A stretch of 44,438 nucleotides of DNA from Candidatus Poribacteria bacterium. Its GTDB lineage: Bacteria; Poribacteria; WGA-4E; WGA-3G. The stretch is from NCBI GenBank assembly GCA_022828145.1, contig JAJEJA010000113.1:1-44438 (forward strand), in the 5' to 3' direction. The notes beneath the pieces were generated by a model. The model ran no database searches. It saw only the letters and a program-made list of their open reading frames with translations, and was not told the origin of the DNA. Positions 24,634 to 34,080 of the stretch are shown piece after piece (position 1 is the stretch's first letter; each line of letters begins with the position of its first letter). The position numbers and the translations under genes were made by a program.

Positions 24634-24787
24634 AACATGAGTTTGATAATTAAATGCAATATGCGTTGTAGGTTGGGTAGAGGGACGAAACCCAACATGT
24701 ATTGTTCTATAATGGGTCAAGATGTTGGGTTTCGTTCCTCAACCCAACCTACGGAAGTTATTTGTTCTGATTTATCAAACTCACGTT
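24634..24787. mobile_element. 154-bp MITE-like element, complete copy
   Basis: Outer ends AACATGAGTTTGATAAT (24634-24650) and, inverted, TTTATCAAACTCACGTT (24771-24787). Inside, two 31-nt arms (24668-24698 and 24722-24752) built on GTAGGTTGGGT and GAAACCCAAC pair with three mismatches. The left half is repeated at 44379-44438. Flanks AATAC and AAATAC suggest a short target duplication with a one-base shift. No ORF. Confidence 0.75.
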
Positions 24788-24809
24788 AAATACAAGGGAA
24801 TAAAATAGT

Positions 24810-26717
24810 ATGTATGGAACAGCACCGAAAAAATCGTTGGTTGATGTATTGAGAGATGCTAACCTAATTTCTGATGAAGTTTACCAAGAAATCCACGAAA
24901 AGATCCTTGAAGGGTGGGTCAAAAAACCGATCCAATCAGATCCATCTGCTGATTCCGACTCGGAAAGTTATAGACAGATTTTGGAAGAGATTGAACAGGC
25001 AGGTGAATCTGAGGAAGAGATCCTTATTGAGTATATCTCTCCTAAGGTATTAGAACTTGCTAAAAAAGGCCGAGAATCCGGTACGGCTATCATGCATCTT
25101 GAGGGCATGAAGCCAGAAAAGGATGCTCTTGATAAGGTGCCTCCGAGTTTTGCATATAGAAATAAAGTCGTTCCAGTCAATTTGGAGGGTAATGTCTTAA
25201 CTGTCGCAATTGCAGATATTAACGACATTATGCTGATTGACGAGATAGGTTATGTAACTGAATGTGAGATAGATATTCGGATTGCCGACGAGGATGATAT
25301 TTCAGATGCAATTGTTAGGTCTTACGGTAGGGATGCAGCATCACTTCTAAGTGCCGGTATTAAAGGGCCCGTCGGTGCAGCCTCTACGATTGAACGGGCA
25401 AGCATTGAAGACTTCGGAATTGATGAGAGAGACTTAACCGAAGACCCGACAGTCGTTGATGCAGTATCACAGATGATAATTGATGCTGTTCGAGCAGGCG
25501 CAAGTGACATACACATTGAGCCTTATCCAGAAGAGTTGAAGATTCGTTTCCGCGTTGATGGTGTTTTGGAAGACCAAGAGCAACCCCCCGCATATCTGCA
25601 GTCTGCAATTACATCACGTATTAAAATTATGGCAGATCTGGATGTAGCTGAACGCCGTTTACCACAGGATGGTAAAATCAACACGGAGATTGGTAGTTTA
25701 GGAAGACGTCAAATTGACCTGCGTGTATCTACCGTTCCTACTGTCGCTACCCAGCATAGTGAAAGTGTCGTGCTGCGTATTCTTGACAGACAGTCTATTG
25801 AATTCGGTTTGGCACAACTTGGACTTACGGATCAAAACTATGAACTATTTCAACGGATGATTCATAAACCACACGGAATTATTCTTGCGACGGGTCCAAC
25901 GGGAAGTGGTAAAACGACATCTCTATATGCATGTTTGAAAGAGATCAATACACCTCAAGTCAAGATTATTACACTTGAGGATCCTGTGGAATATGAACTG
26001 GAAGGTATCAACCAAATCCAAGTTAACCCTGAGATCGGTTTTTCATTTGCCAACGGTTTACGACACATTTTAAGACAGGACCCTGACAAGGTATTAGTCG
26101 GTGAAATTCGTGATGAAGAAACAGCCGAAATGGCGATACATACATCCCTAACGGGTCACCTTGTATTTAGTACGTTGCACACGAACGATGCTCCTGGTGC
26201 TATAACCCGTTTGATTGATATGGGTGTTGAACCGTACTTAGTTACTTCAACAGTTGAAGGTATCATTGCACAACGTTTAGCGCGTCGAGTCTGTAAAGCA
26301 TGCTGCACAATGTATACACCACCAGCAGAGGAAGTCAGTGTTCTATTTAGGTCTAACGGCGTGAACGTGCCTTCAGACCTAAAGATACCTCGCGCGAATG
26401 ATGATGGTTGTCAAGAGTGTCGTGGACGCGGTTATAAAGGAAGAATTGGTATATTTGAAGTCTTATTTATGACGGATGAGATGCGAACTTTAGCACTCAA
26501 GCAAGCCTCTACCAGTGAACTCAGACAACTTGCTATTCAGTTAGGTATGAAGAGCCTACGTGAAGATGGATGGCAGAAGGTGGTTGCTGGACATACAACG
26601 GTTGATGAAATTCTACGGTTGACCATGGAGGATGCTTATGACTATGAAGATGAGAGCAACGTCCATTTGCGTTCCGGTTCCGAATTTGGTGCTGATAGCA
26701 GCATCAGTGCACAATAG
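24810..26717 (+). CDS. gspE: Type II secretion / type IV pilus assembly ATPase GspE
   Basis: A 635-residue protein. The N-terminal MshEN-like segments (about 1-150) end in VPPSFAYRNKVVPV. The secretion ATPase core follows: Walker A GPTGSGKTTS at 362-371, Asp box DPVEYELEGINQIQVN, Walker B with LVGEIRDEETAEMAI, and the His box STLHTNDAPGA. A zinc-binding C-terminal insert has CKAC and CQEC pairs. It powers pseudopilus assembly at the inner membrane. It is the first gene of the operon leading to gspD. The N-terminus shows a short helical segment before MshEN. Motifs are complete, so it should be active. Confidence 0.92.
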   Translation: MYGTAPKKSLVDVLRDANLISDEVYQEIHEKILEGWVKKPIQSDPSADSDSESYRQILEEIEQAGESEEEILIEYISPKVLELAKKGRESGTAIMHLEGMKPEKDALDKVPPSFAYRNKVVPVNLEGNVLTVAIADINDIMLIDEIGYVTECEIDIRIADEDDISDAIVRSYGRDAASLLSAGIKGPVGAASTIERASIEDFGIDERDLTEDPTVVDAVSQMIIDAVRAGASDIHIEPYPEELKIRFRVDGVLEDQEQPPAYLQSAITSRIKIMADLDVAERRLPQDGKINTEIGSLGRRQIDLRVSTVPTVATQHSESVVLRILDRQSIEFGLAQLGLTDQNYELFQRMIHKPHGIILATGPTGSGKTTSLYACLKEINTPQVKIITLEDPVEYELEGINQIQVNPEIGFSFANGLRHILRQDPDKVLVGEIRDEETAEMAIHTSLTGHLVFSTLHTNDAPGAITRLIDMGVEPYLVTSTVEGIIAQRLARRVCKACCTMYTPPAEEVSVLFRSNGVNVPSDLKIPRANDDGCQECRGRGYKGRIGIFEVLFMTDEMRTLALKQASTSELRQLAIQLGMKSLREDGWQKVVAGHTTVDEILRLTMEDAYDYEDESNVHLRSGSEFGADSSISAQ

Positions 26718-26771
26718 ATGCGGGGTACGAATTTACCATAAACAGCGTCAACTTACAAACAGAGAAAAGAT

Positions 26772-27995
26772 ATGCCAAGATATCAGTATGAAGCCGTAAC
26801 CCAAACTGGGCAGAGAATCAATAGCACATTAGAAGCGGATTCCCGTGCGGAACTTATCGCGAATTTACAGCAGATGGGGTATTGGGCAACAGACATTGTA
26901 GAAGAGGGTGAAGCCCTTGAAACGAAAGCGAAACGTATTTTCAGTGTCGGAACACGACGTATTAAATCCGCTGAAGTAGAGTTCTTTACCTATCAATTAG
27001 CAGCTTTAGTGAATGCACATGTCGCGCTTCCTCGTTCATTGGAGGTTACATTAGATCAGATCAGCAATCCGGAGTTGCATAAGATCATAGCACAGGTTAA
27101 ACATGATGTTGAACACGGTGCGACCTTTAATGATGCACTGGCACAACACCCTAAAGTATTTTCTGAACTTTATGTAAATATGGTAAAAGCAGGTGAAGCG
27201 GGTGGTGTACTCGGAGAAGTATTGGAACGTCTGGCGGAGTTTGCTGAACGCCAACGTGTCCTTAAAAATCAAGTTGTTTCAGCACTCTTTTATCCTGTCA
27301 TACTTTTTGGTCTGATGATTACAGCTATCATCGTTCTCATGATCCTTGTTATCCCGAAGTTCACGCAGATGTTTCTTGAATTTGGAGAGACACTTCCCCT
27401 CCCCACACAGATTCTAATTAGTATTTCAGATGCTTTTGCTGCGTATTGGTGGGTTGGATTGCTGGGAGCTGCTGTTATAGGAACGGCACTGAGACAGTAT
27501 CTGCGTACAGAGCCCGGTAAGATAATGTTGGATCGTATCAAACTCAAGGCACCGCTGGTTGGTCCGGTTTTTAGTACATTTGCAATCGTGCGTTTTACAC
27601 GTACTATGGCAACGCTCTTAGAGAACGGGGTCCGTATGTTACCAGCCTTGCAAGTGGTAAAAGATACTATCGGAAATAAGGTCTACAGTAATATCGTTGC
27701 TAAGGCAGAAAGAGAGGTAGAACAAGGGTCTACGCTTTCACGGGAATTAGGTGAAAGTAAAGATTTTCCTTCACTCGTAACCCACATGATAGCTGTAGGT
27801 GAAGAATCTGGAGAACCCGTTACCATGTTGTCAAAACTCTCGGAATACTATGACATGGAGATCAAGAAGAGTCTTGAAAGGTTAACCAGTTCTATAAGTC
27901 CATTAGTTATTCTAATTATGGGATTACTCATCGGATTTATTGCTGTAGCCATGATTCTGCCGATATTTGAAGCACAAAACGTTATAGGTGGTTAA
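26772..27995 (+). CDS. gspF: Type II secretion inner-membrane platform protein GspF
   Basis: A 407-residue protein with the duplicated T2SSF domain. The first copy is around residues 70-195 (FTYQLAALVNAHVALPRSLE; PKVFSELYVNMVKAGEAGG) and the second around 270-395 (FTRTMATLLENGVRMLPALQ; FPSLVTHMIAVGEESGE). Three membrane helices are visible near 175-195, 220-240 and 380-400. It connects the ATPase to the pseudopilus. It lies 54 bp after gspE. Length is normal. Confidence 0.92.
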   Translation: MPRYQYEAVTQTGQRINSTLEADSRAELIANLQQMGYWATDIVEEGEALETKAKRIFSVGTRRIKSAEVEFFTYQLAALVNAHVALPRSLEVTLDQISNPELHKIIAQVKHDVEHGATFNDALAQHPKVFSELYVNMVKAGEAGGVLGEVLERLAEFAERQRVLKNQVVSALFYPVILFGLMITAIIVLMILVIPKFTQMFLEFGETLPLPTQILISISDAFAAYWWVGLLGAAVIGTALRQYLRTEPGKIMLDRIKLKAPLVGPVFSTFAIVRFTRTMATLLENGVRMLPALQVVKDTIGNKVYSNIVAKAEREVEQGSTLSRELGESKDFPSLVTHMIAVGEESGEPVTMLSKLSEYYDMEIKKSLERLTSSISPLVILIMGLLIGFIAVAMILPIFEAQNVIGG

Positions 27996-28128
27996 CACAT
28001 TTCACAGTATGTATGAAGTTCTTTAAACTATTAGATTAGTTGCTTGTCTAATTATGGAAACGAGAAATGTTTATTCAGAAAAAAGACAAAACAATATATA
28101 TGACAGATACTAAAAGGAGTTAGTCAAA

Positions 28129-28581
28129 ATGTTAAAGAAGTTTAGAGATGACGAATCAGGATTAACACTGATTGAATTGACGATTGTTATCGTAATTTTG
28201 GGTATTTTGGCGGCATTTATCGCGCCAAGGATTATCAATGCACCTCAAAAGGCAAATGTCTCAAAAGCAAAAATAGAAATAAGCAATCTATCCACAGCAC
28301 TACAACTCTATGCAACAGAAGTCGGGCAGTTTCCGACGACAGAACAAGGTTTAAATGCGTTGTGGCGTGCCCCGAATCCTGAACCTCCAAATTGGAGCGG
28401 TCCTTATTTAACCCAAGAGATAACAAATGATCCCTGGGGAAACCCCTACGTCTATGTGACACCGAGCAACAATTATGGATACGATTTTGACCTGATCTCC
28501 TACGGTAGAGATGGTAAACTAGGAGGCACTGACTTTGATGCGGACATTACGAACTTTATCTCGGAGGGAACAACAGATTAA
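28129..28581 (+). CDS. gspG: Major pseudopilin GspG
   Basis: A 150-residue type IV prepilin-like protein. Short basic leader, cleavage site G-LTLIE (E at +5), and hydrophobic helix IVIVILGILAAFIAPRI. The GspG hallmark region TALQLYATEVGQFPTTEQGLNAL follows, then the C-terminal Ca-site region DPWGNPYVY and SYGRDGKLGGTDFDADI. A strong AAAAGGAG lies upstream. It is the main subunit of the pseudopilus piston. A 133-bp gap separates it from gspF and could hold an extra promoter, but I found none convincing. Confidence 0.93.
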   Translation: MLKKFRDDESGLTLIELTIVIVILGILAAFIAPRIINAPQKANVSKAKIEISNLSTALQLYATEVGQFPTTEQGLNALWRAPNPEPPNWSGPYLTQEITNDPWGNPYVYVTPSNNYGYDFDLISYGRDGKLGGTDFDADITNFISEGTTD

Positions 28582-28645
28582 CGTTCAATTCAGAGATACA
28601 TCCTTGATAAATATCCGTGAATGGGGTTGGTGTCGTCTCACCCTA

Positions 28646-29263
28646 ATGCGTAATCGCGAAGGCATGAGGTGTGCGTCCGGTTTTAGCATGATGGAGATCA
28701 TGCTGGTTTTAGTCATCATCTCCATCTTGACGACGATTTCAATGCCTGCCTTGCGAGGATTTGCAGCATCAAGGAGACTCCGGACCGCTGCACAGAAAGT
28801 CGTTGATACTTTCACATTTGCTCGCGACATGGCGATTACAGAACGGCATACACACCTTGTTGTGTTTGATTTAACAGGAAACAGATACTGGTTAGCTTCA
28901 AGCGAAACCTTCAATATGCAGAATCCGTTGGCTTCTGCGGGAAGAAGGGCAAACACACCTAATACAAATAATCAACAGGTCCCCGCTTCCCGAACAGGTG
29001 GGGTCATGGGTGTCACGCAATCTCTCACTGAAGGGATATCTATACCTTCAATGATTACTACCTTCGGTGGGACAACACAGGAAGTAACGACAGGTGCCGG
29101 TTTCGTATATTTTACGCCGACTTCTACATCACAAGACACCGTAATCTACCTTCAAAACCTTAGAGAACAGGTGGTAGCAATTACAGTTGAAGGCGTTACG
29201 GGTCGGGCGAGTATACAAGATATGTCAGCGGAGCAGTTACAAGCAGCGGGAATAAGGAATTAA
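28646..29263 (+). CDS. gspH: Minor pseudopilin, GspH-like
   Basis: About 205 residues. Prepilin cleavage motif ASG-FSMME with E at +5 and helix IMLVLVIISILTTISMPALRG. Then comes the GspH-type sequence RRLRTAAQKVVDTFTFARDMAITERHTHLVVFD. The start is uncertain. The frame is open back to TTG 28535/ATG 28538 inside gspG, where GGAGG precedes, but that would give a 50-residue leader; ATG 28646 (12-residue leader) or 28664 are more typical. If the upstream start is used, the gene overlaps gspG by about 44 bp. It is larger than most GspH because of a loop near residues 90-120. Confidence 0.85.
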   Translation: MRNREGMRCASGFSMMEIMLVLVIISILTTISMPALRGFAASRRLRTAAQKVVDTFTFARDMAITERHTHLVVFDLTGNRYWLASSETFNMQNPLASAGRRANTPNTNNQQVPASRTGGVMGVTQSLTEGISIPSMITTFGGTTQEVTTGAGFVYFTPTSTSQDTVIYLQNLREQVVAITVEGVTGRASIQDMSAEQLQAAGIRN

Positions 29264-29268
29264 ATACT

Positions 29269-29676
29269 ATGCGGTTTCTTAGAATTTCACCCAGCACAGA
29301 CGGTTTCACATTTGCAGAAATACTTGTAACAATTACAATTATGGCTGCAGTGTTTCCAGCTCTGCTTAAAGTATTTAATGATGTCTCACGGAACCAGCGT
29401 CTGACTGATAACAGAATGACTGCTCTCTATCTGATGAAGTTTAAAATGGCGGAAATTGAGATGAACGGGTTCCCAGAAACGGGTGAAAGCGGTGGAGAAT
29501 TCGGTGAAGGTTCCATCTTTCAGTGGCAGTCTGCCGTGCAAGATGTTCAATCTGAAGAATTTGATGGACTTCGGCGTATTCAAGTAACTATTATGTGGGA
29601 CCATTTTGGTCAACCGAGATCTATTAGTACATATTCATTTATTGCAGACAGATCACTACAGCAAGCACAAAACTAA
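29269..29676 (+). CDS. gspI: Minor pseudopilin, GspI-like
   Basis: A 135-residue protein. Leader MRFLRISPSTDG then FTFAE (E at +5) and a hydrophobic helix. The segment LYLMKFKMAEIEMNGFPETGESGGEFGE resembles the GspI pattern in which a helix ends in a conserved GxxxxGxG loop. It is part of the GspI-J-K tip complex. It starts 5 bp after gspH. Call is by sequence style and gene order. Confidence 0.8.
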   Translation: MRFLRISPSTDGFTFAEILVTITIMAAVFPALLKVFNDVSRNQRLTDNRMTALYLMKFKMAEIEMNGFPETGESGGEFGEGSIFQWQSAVQDVQSEEFDGLRRIQVTIMWDHFGQPRSISTYSFIADRSLQQAQN

Positions 29677-29698
29677 GGTAGAACTTACGCACTACCCT

Positions 29699-29747
29699 GG
29701 TAGGTTCGGTTTCCTAACCAATGCAGAATACCAAACGCGTATTCTGC
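29699..29747. repeat. Truncated GGTAGGTTCGG repeat plus a 9-bp-stem hairpin inside the T2SS operon
   Basis: 29699-29719 is the GGTAGGTTCGGTTTCCTAAC repeat lacking its right end. Directly after it, GCAGAATAC (29723-29731) pairs perfectly with GTATTCTGC (29739-29747) around a 7-nt loop. The 145-bp gspI-gspJ spacer is otherwise featureless. Confidence 0.7.
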
Positions 29748-29821
29748 CGGATCCTGTGAAAATAGGTGAAATTAAGGTAACGAATTTGATGCATCAGACA
29801 GCTCTCATTGGGAATTGAAGT

Positions 29822-30703
29822 ATGCGATATGTAAACGTTAGAAGTCATTGCGGACTTACGCTGGTAGAATTGTTAACTTCCGTTACCATCATTATAATCA
29901 TGGGAGGATCTACTTACGCAGTCTTCAACACAGCGATGAATGCTTACAATCGCACGCAGGCAAAATTAATCCAGGGACAACGTTGTCGTGTCGCTTTAGA
30001 TCATATTGTCACCGATCTGAGTCAAATTCAGACAGATACATCTGACGAGATGTTAACGATCTTCTCTCAAGATATCCCTACATCATCCGGTGATAGAGAT
30101 ATTGTCAGTTTTGTCACATTAGTTAGAACAGATCCAGAAGTATTTGCTGTACAAATTGAAGGTCCGCGTCCTGTACCGATACCACCTCTTAGTGATGTGC
30201 GTCGTGTGGCATACTATATTGGACCGAAGATTCCGTATGAAGAGATTGCAAGCGGATCAGTTCCGCCACCGATAAACGAATCACAAGTGTCAAACAGTAG
30301 TAACGTACAGCAGCAGGAAGAGAGTCTTTCACTGTATCGTGTCGTTTCTACAGCATTAAACCCGGAGTTTATCGTCGCGACGATAATGGATTCTGGTATA
30401 AAACCTACGGTAGATGAAAATGGAATGCCGATTGACTTTACCGTAAAACCATTGGTAGATGGCATCATAAATTTTGACCTGAATTATGTAGATGCAGAGT
30501 CGGGCACGATGCTTGAATCTTGGGAGCAGGCAGAAGTTATCCCTGTTGGTGTTCAGGTTCTTGTAAGTATTGTTGATGAGAACAGACAGAACAGAACGTC
30601 AAATCAACCTGCAGCACAAACCCCTGGTATTATAGGACAAGGTGCATTAACGCAGTCTACGATGGTATATATACCTGCAGGTGCCATTGAAACTACCCAA
30701 TAG
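29822..30703 (+). CDS. gspJ: Minor pseudopilin, GspJ-like
   Basis: A 293-residue protein. Leader MRYVNVRSHCG then LTLVE (E at +5) with helix LLTSVTIIIIMGGSTYAVF. A GspJ-like body follows (RVALDHIVTDLSQI; later INFDLNYVDAESGTMLESWE and a final VYIPAG strand). It is larger than the usual 190-220 residues because of a central proline/serine-rich insert (about 130-180). Part of the pseudopilus tip. It is separated from gspI by the repeat at 29699-29747. Confidence 0.85.
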   Translation: MRYVNVRSHCGLTLVELLTSVTIIIIMGGSTYAVFNTAMNAYNRTQAKLIQGQRCRVALDHIVTDLSQIQTDTSDEMLTIFSQDIPTSSGDRDIVSFVTLVRTDPEVFAVQIEGPRPVPIPPLSDVRRVAYYIGPKIPYEEIASGSVPPPINESQVSNSSNVQQQEESLSLYRVVSTALNPEFIVATIMDSGIKPTVDENGMPIDFTVKPLVDGIINFDLNYVDAESGTMLESWEQAEVIPVGVQVLVSIVDENRQNRTSNQPAAQTPGIIGQGALTQSTMVYIPAGAIETTQ

Positions 30704-30721
30704 TCTGCAGCGCGTGGTTAT

Positions 30722-32242
30722 ATGATGAAAAGATTACCTTTAAGAACTTACTTTATCATCGGTTCAGATGGCTTGTCACTCGTGTCAACACTTTGGATAT
30801 TGACGATCCTTTCAGTCGTGGCGATGCAGCTTCTATACTCATTTAATCTTGAGAATAAAGCACAGAACAACTTTTCCGATAGAGTGAAATATCATTATGC
30901 TGCTAAAGCAGGATTTGAATTGGGGTTAGCAAAACTGCGAAATGATGAAACCAGTTTCGACTCACTTGGAGAAACTTGGGCGGCACCGATTGAAGAGGCA
31001 ATCGATGATGGTATTCAGGTAGGTGGATTTCTTACGTTTCAAGCTACTATCACTGATGAATCCGCAAGAGTGAATTTGAATACTGCTCCCGTAGAAACGA
31101 TTCGTAACCTACTCCTGTTATCTGGGGCACAAGCGGAGGTTGATTTAACAACAGACCTCGCAGCTCGGATTGTTGAAGGGCGTCCCTTTCGTACGGTGCG
31201 TGATGTTGCACGAATCGAGGGCATGACAGAACAGATTCTGTATGGGATACAGGTTCAAGCTGAACCCACAAGTGGGTCAGAAGAGCAGGTGCCACAGACT
31301 GAATTAGCACAATTACCTCAATTAGCACAAATTCAACCGAGCTCTGGTGGATTTGTTACACTGACAACCGTCCACTCTATTGACGCGAATACGGATACTA
31401 ATGGACAGGCACGAGTTAATATCAATTCTGCGAATGCACAACAGATAACCGGCATTAGAGGTAATAACAATCAGAATGTCTTCTCACAAGGTGAAGCGCA
31501 GGCGATCATACAAGAGCGAGATTTTAGCGGTTTAGCTGCGCTGTTAGATGTTCCGGCAGTCTCAAATCAGGTGTTCAATAATATTAGCGGTCGCATCACA
31601 ACTCAACAGATAGATACAGGTAATGAAGATGACTTTGGTTTTGGACCTGGCAATCAAGGGGGTGGCAATAATAACCAAGTTAATATTAACACTGCCGACG
31701 AGGATGAATTGGAGGATTTACCCGGAATTGATGCGGGAATTGCAGAACGTATTGTCGCACACCGTGACGCACAAGGTGATTTTCAGTCAATAGATGCAAT
31801 TAGAGATGTGAGAGTTCTGACGATGCAAGAGTTTGCCGGTATTGTTGATAGGATTACCATAAACGATGGACAGACTGTTGAAGGATTGGTCAATATAAAT
31901 ACTGCACCAATTCAGATATTACAGTTGTTGCCGGGTATGGATCAGTCAAAAGCACAAGCGATAATAACGCGTCGTCAAGAAGAAAGCGAAAACACACAGA
32001 ACAACAACCCAGAAGACAGTGTGAGTGGAAATCCATTCAGTAATATTTCACAACTGTTGCAACTTGACGAAATTGACAATCAAACTTTCAGACAAGTGGT
32101 AGATTATGTGACATATCGCACACGCGGATACCGCATCGAATCTATGGGAGTTGATGCAACTGGTAAAACACTTGCGAAGTGCGTTGGCATTGTTATCAGA
32201 GAAGAAAATCAACTGGATGTCCCTTACTGGCGACAAGACTAA
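30722..32242 (+). CDS. gspK: GspK-like minor pseudopilin with four helix-hairpin-helix modules
   Basis: A 506-residue protein. The prepilin-like N-terminus SDG-LSLVS lacks Glu at +5, as GspK does, followed by helix TLWILTILSVVAMQLLY and the GspK motif YHYAAKAGFELGLAKL. Four ComEA-like HhH repeats open with VNLNTAPVETI (about 117), VNINSANAQQI (232), VNINTADEDEL (320) and VNINTAPIQIL (390). The normal GspK has two SAM-like domains and about 320 residues, so the body is expanded. A glycine/asparagine-rich linker lies near 300-318. GspK caps the pseudopilus tip. Confidence 0.85.
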   Translation: MMKRLPLRTYFIIGSDGLSLVSTLWILTILSVVAMQLLYSFNLENKAQNNFSDRVKYHYAAKAGFELGLAKLRNDETSFDSLGETWAAPIEEAIDDGIQVGGFLTFQATITDESARVNLNTAPVETIRNLLLLSGAQAEVDLTTDLAARIVEGRPFRTVRDVARIEGMTEQILYGIQVQAEPTSGSEEQVPQTELAQLPQLAQIQPSSGGFVTLTTVHSIDANTDTNGQARVNINSANAQQITGIRGNNNQNVFSQGEAQAIIQERDFSGLAALLDVPAVSNQVFNNISGRITTQQIDTGNEDDFGFGPGNQGGGNNNQVNINTADEDELEDLPGIDAGIAERIVAHRDAQGDFQSIDAIRDVRVLTMQEFAGIVDRITINDGQTVEGLVNINTAPIQILQLLPGMDQSKAQAIITRRQEESENTQNNNPEDSVSGNPFSNISQLLQLDEIDNQTFRQVVDYVTYRTRGYRIESMGVDATGKTLAKCVGIVIREENQLDVPYWRQD

Positions 32243-32276
32243 ACGGTAAGTATAACATCATAGTACGAGGTTAAAG

Positions 32277-33992
32277 ATGGCAAACACACAAGTCGTAGCA
32301 ATTGATATTGGCACTGCTACAGCAAAAATAGTCCACATAGAAAAAACCCCCGATGGACTACATATCCTGAATTCGGGGATAGAAACGTTCACTGATCCTG
32401 ATGATCCAACTCATGTATCAGAAACAGTACGTAGTCTGTGGAATCAACTTAACATCAAAAGGAACTTTTTTAACAAACACAAAATAGATGTAGCAATTTC
32501 CATTCCCCGTTTATATGTCGTAACCAAGACTTTACCGAATTTACCGCCAGCTACAACAGATGCACAACTCCCGACGATGATTGATATGGCGGCAGAAACT
32601 GAATTACCGTTTCAGAAGGAGAATTCTGTCTTTACATATCATGATATAAGACGTACTCCCGATTCGTTGTCTGTGGAGTTGCTTTCAACCCGTCGTGATA
32701 CAGTATCGCGATATATGGATGCTTTAAAAGAGATAGGGATTACACCATCTGCGGTTGTGCCTTCCATGTTAGCGATCGCTACAATCGCTCGCCAGAGTCT
32801 CTCAAATACCACTGCGCGAACTATTATTGTAGATATTGGTGCGGGTCTTTCAGATTTTTGTATACTGCAAGGCGAGTCGCTCCAGTTCTCTCGCGGTTTT
32901 ACTATAGGTGGTAACCATTTGACTCGGACACTGATGACAGAAATGGATATTGATCCTGAGTCAGCAGAAGAAGAGAAGCAACAGATCCCGGCGAATCAAC
33001 CCCCGACACGCACATGGACAAGACGTTTTATCGCTGAATTGGAACGGTCAATTGCTGCAGCAGAACGCGAGAACACTATGGCTGACCCTGAAGCGATATC
33101 TGAAATACTGTTATGTGGGGGCGGTGCAAGAGTGCCCGAATTAGCAGCAACGTGTCAAGAGCATTTTCAGATACCTACACGTCTCTGGAACCCGCTAACT
33201 GCTGGCGTTTTAGATACAAATAGTCTGTCAAGTAATCCTGATAGTTACGGAGACACTTTCGCAGTTCCGTTAGGGATCGGTTTGCATGTATTAGAGGCAG
33301 AAAAACCGGTATCTCTATTACCGACAGAAATAGGGGTCAAACGTGAAGCGTCCTCTCGTAAACATCAGCAATTGATTGCAGCGGGTTTTGCGGTCGTTAT
33401 TATTGTCATTATTGCTGTATGTGGTGTTACTTGGAGTAGAGCACAAAAGTCCAAAGAGGTGAATTTGGATAACATGATCGCTACATACCGAGGATTGGCA
33501 GCAGATGCGAAGAAACAACTTTCTCTTGAATTGGTTTTGGCTAATAAACTGAGACATAGTGTTACACCTATTGATGTGTTGCATGTGCTAAGTAAACTCT
33601 TTAATGATCGCACGAAGGTCGCTTGGAAGACTTTTGAAGCAAACAACCTTGACGATTTTAGCAAAACGCGAATAACGTTTAGTCTACAAGCAAATGGTCA
33701 GGATTCTGTTGATTCAGTCATAAGAGTTATGAAAAACTCAGAAATCTTCAGTGCTATAGATGCGGGTGAGGTAACAACCACCGGAGATGAACGTAGACCC
33801 ACTTATGAGGTGAAGATCAATTGTAAATTGACAACGGATGCCGCTCAGAAAATTGCACAGATGCGTTACCCAAAACCTGAATTAAAGCTGATTGAACAGG
33901 TTGAGGAAGATATTGAAATGTCTCCACCAGATCAGCATACAGAGCTCTCAAATGAGGATGAAGAACGAGAGATGGATTTGCAAGACAAATAA
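32277..33992 (+). CDS. PilM/GspL-type actin-like protein fused to a PilN-like segment
   Basis: A 571-residue protein. Residues 1-350 form the PilM/GspL cytoplasmic actin-like fold: AIDIGTATAKIVHIE phosphate-1 motif, IIVDIGAGLSDFCIL phosphate-2 motif, ILLCGGGARVPEL adenosine motif. One membrane helix follows at about 365-386 (IAAGFAVVIIVIIAVCGVTW). The periplasmic PilN-like region (DNMIATYRGLAADAKKQLSL; VLHVLSKLF...KVAWKTFEANN) lies after it. In type IV pili these are two genes (pilM, pilN); one chain is the GspL layout. The acidic tail after residue 540 is polar. It recruits GspE to the inner membrane. Confidence 0.85.
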   Translation: MANTQVVAIDIGTATAKIVHIEKTPDGLHILNSGIETFTDPDDPTHVSETVRSLWNQLNIKRNFFNKHKIDVAISIPRLYVVTKTLPNLPPATTDAQLPTMIDMAAETELPFQKENSVFTYHDIRRTPDSLSVELLSTRRDTVSRYMDALKEIGITPSAVVPSMLAIATIARQSLSNTTARTIIVDIGAGLSDFCILQGESLQFSRGFTIGGNHLTRTLMTEMDIDPESAEEEKQQIPANQPPTRTWTRRFIAELERSIAAAERENTMADPEAISEILLCGGGARVPELAATCQEHFQIPTRLWNPLTAGVLDTNSLSSNPDSYGDTFAVPLGIGLHVLEAEKPVSLLPTEIGVKREASSRKHQQLIAAGFAVVIIVIIAVCGVTWSRAQKSKEVNLDNMIATYRGLAADAKKQLSLELVLANKLRHSVTPIDVLHVLSKLFNDRTKVAWKTFEANNLDDFSKTRITFSLQANGQDSVDSVIRVMKNSEIFSAIDAGEVTTTGDERRPTYEVKINCKLTTDAAQKIAQMRYPKPELKLIEQVEEDIEMSPPDQHTELSNEDEEREMDLQDK

Positions 33993-34006
33993 TTTGTGCT
34001 TAATAG

Positions 34007-34080
34007 TAGTAGGCACACGCCGTGTGCCGTCAAACAGGAATGTATATAAAAAGAGACGGCACAACGGAGTGTGCCTACTA
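34007..34080. repeat. Inverted repeat TAGTAGGCACACGCC inside the T2SS operon
   Basis: Arm 34007-34031 (TAGTAGGCACACGCC then GTGTGCCGTC) pairs with 34055-34080 (GACGGCACAACGGAGTGTGC then CTACTA). Each arm contains a smaller GCACAC-type inversion. Related single arms are at 39308-39334 and 39276-39292. It sits between the gspL-like and gspM-like genes. Confidence 0.8.

Larger units (their letters stand above)
24297..24809. other. Divergent intergenic region (513 bp) between sigma factor and T2SS operon
   Basis: No gene seen. The first 220 bp are A/T-rich. They are followed by a hairpin repeat (24524-24543) and a complete MITE-like element (24634-24787) that ends 22 bp before the gspE start. 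Any operon promoter must therefore lie inside, or be separated from the gene by, the element. Confidence 0.6.

Noticed and set aside
29606..29818. 70-codon frame across the gspI-gspJ spacer
   Set aside because: It begins inside gspI in another frame and runs over the repeat. The spacer shows no ribosome site or conserved domain.
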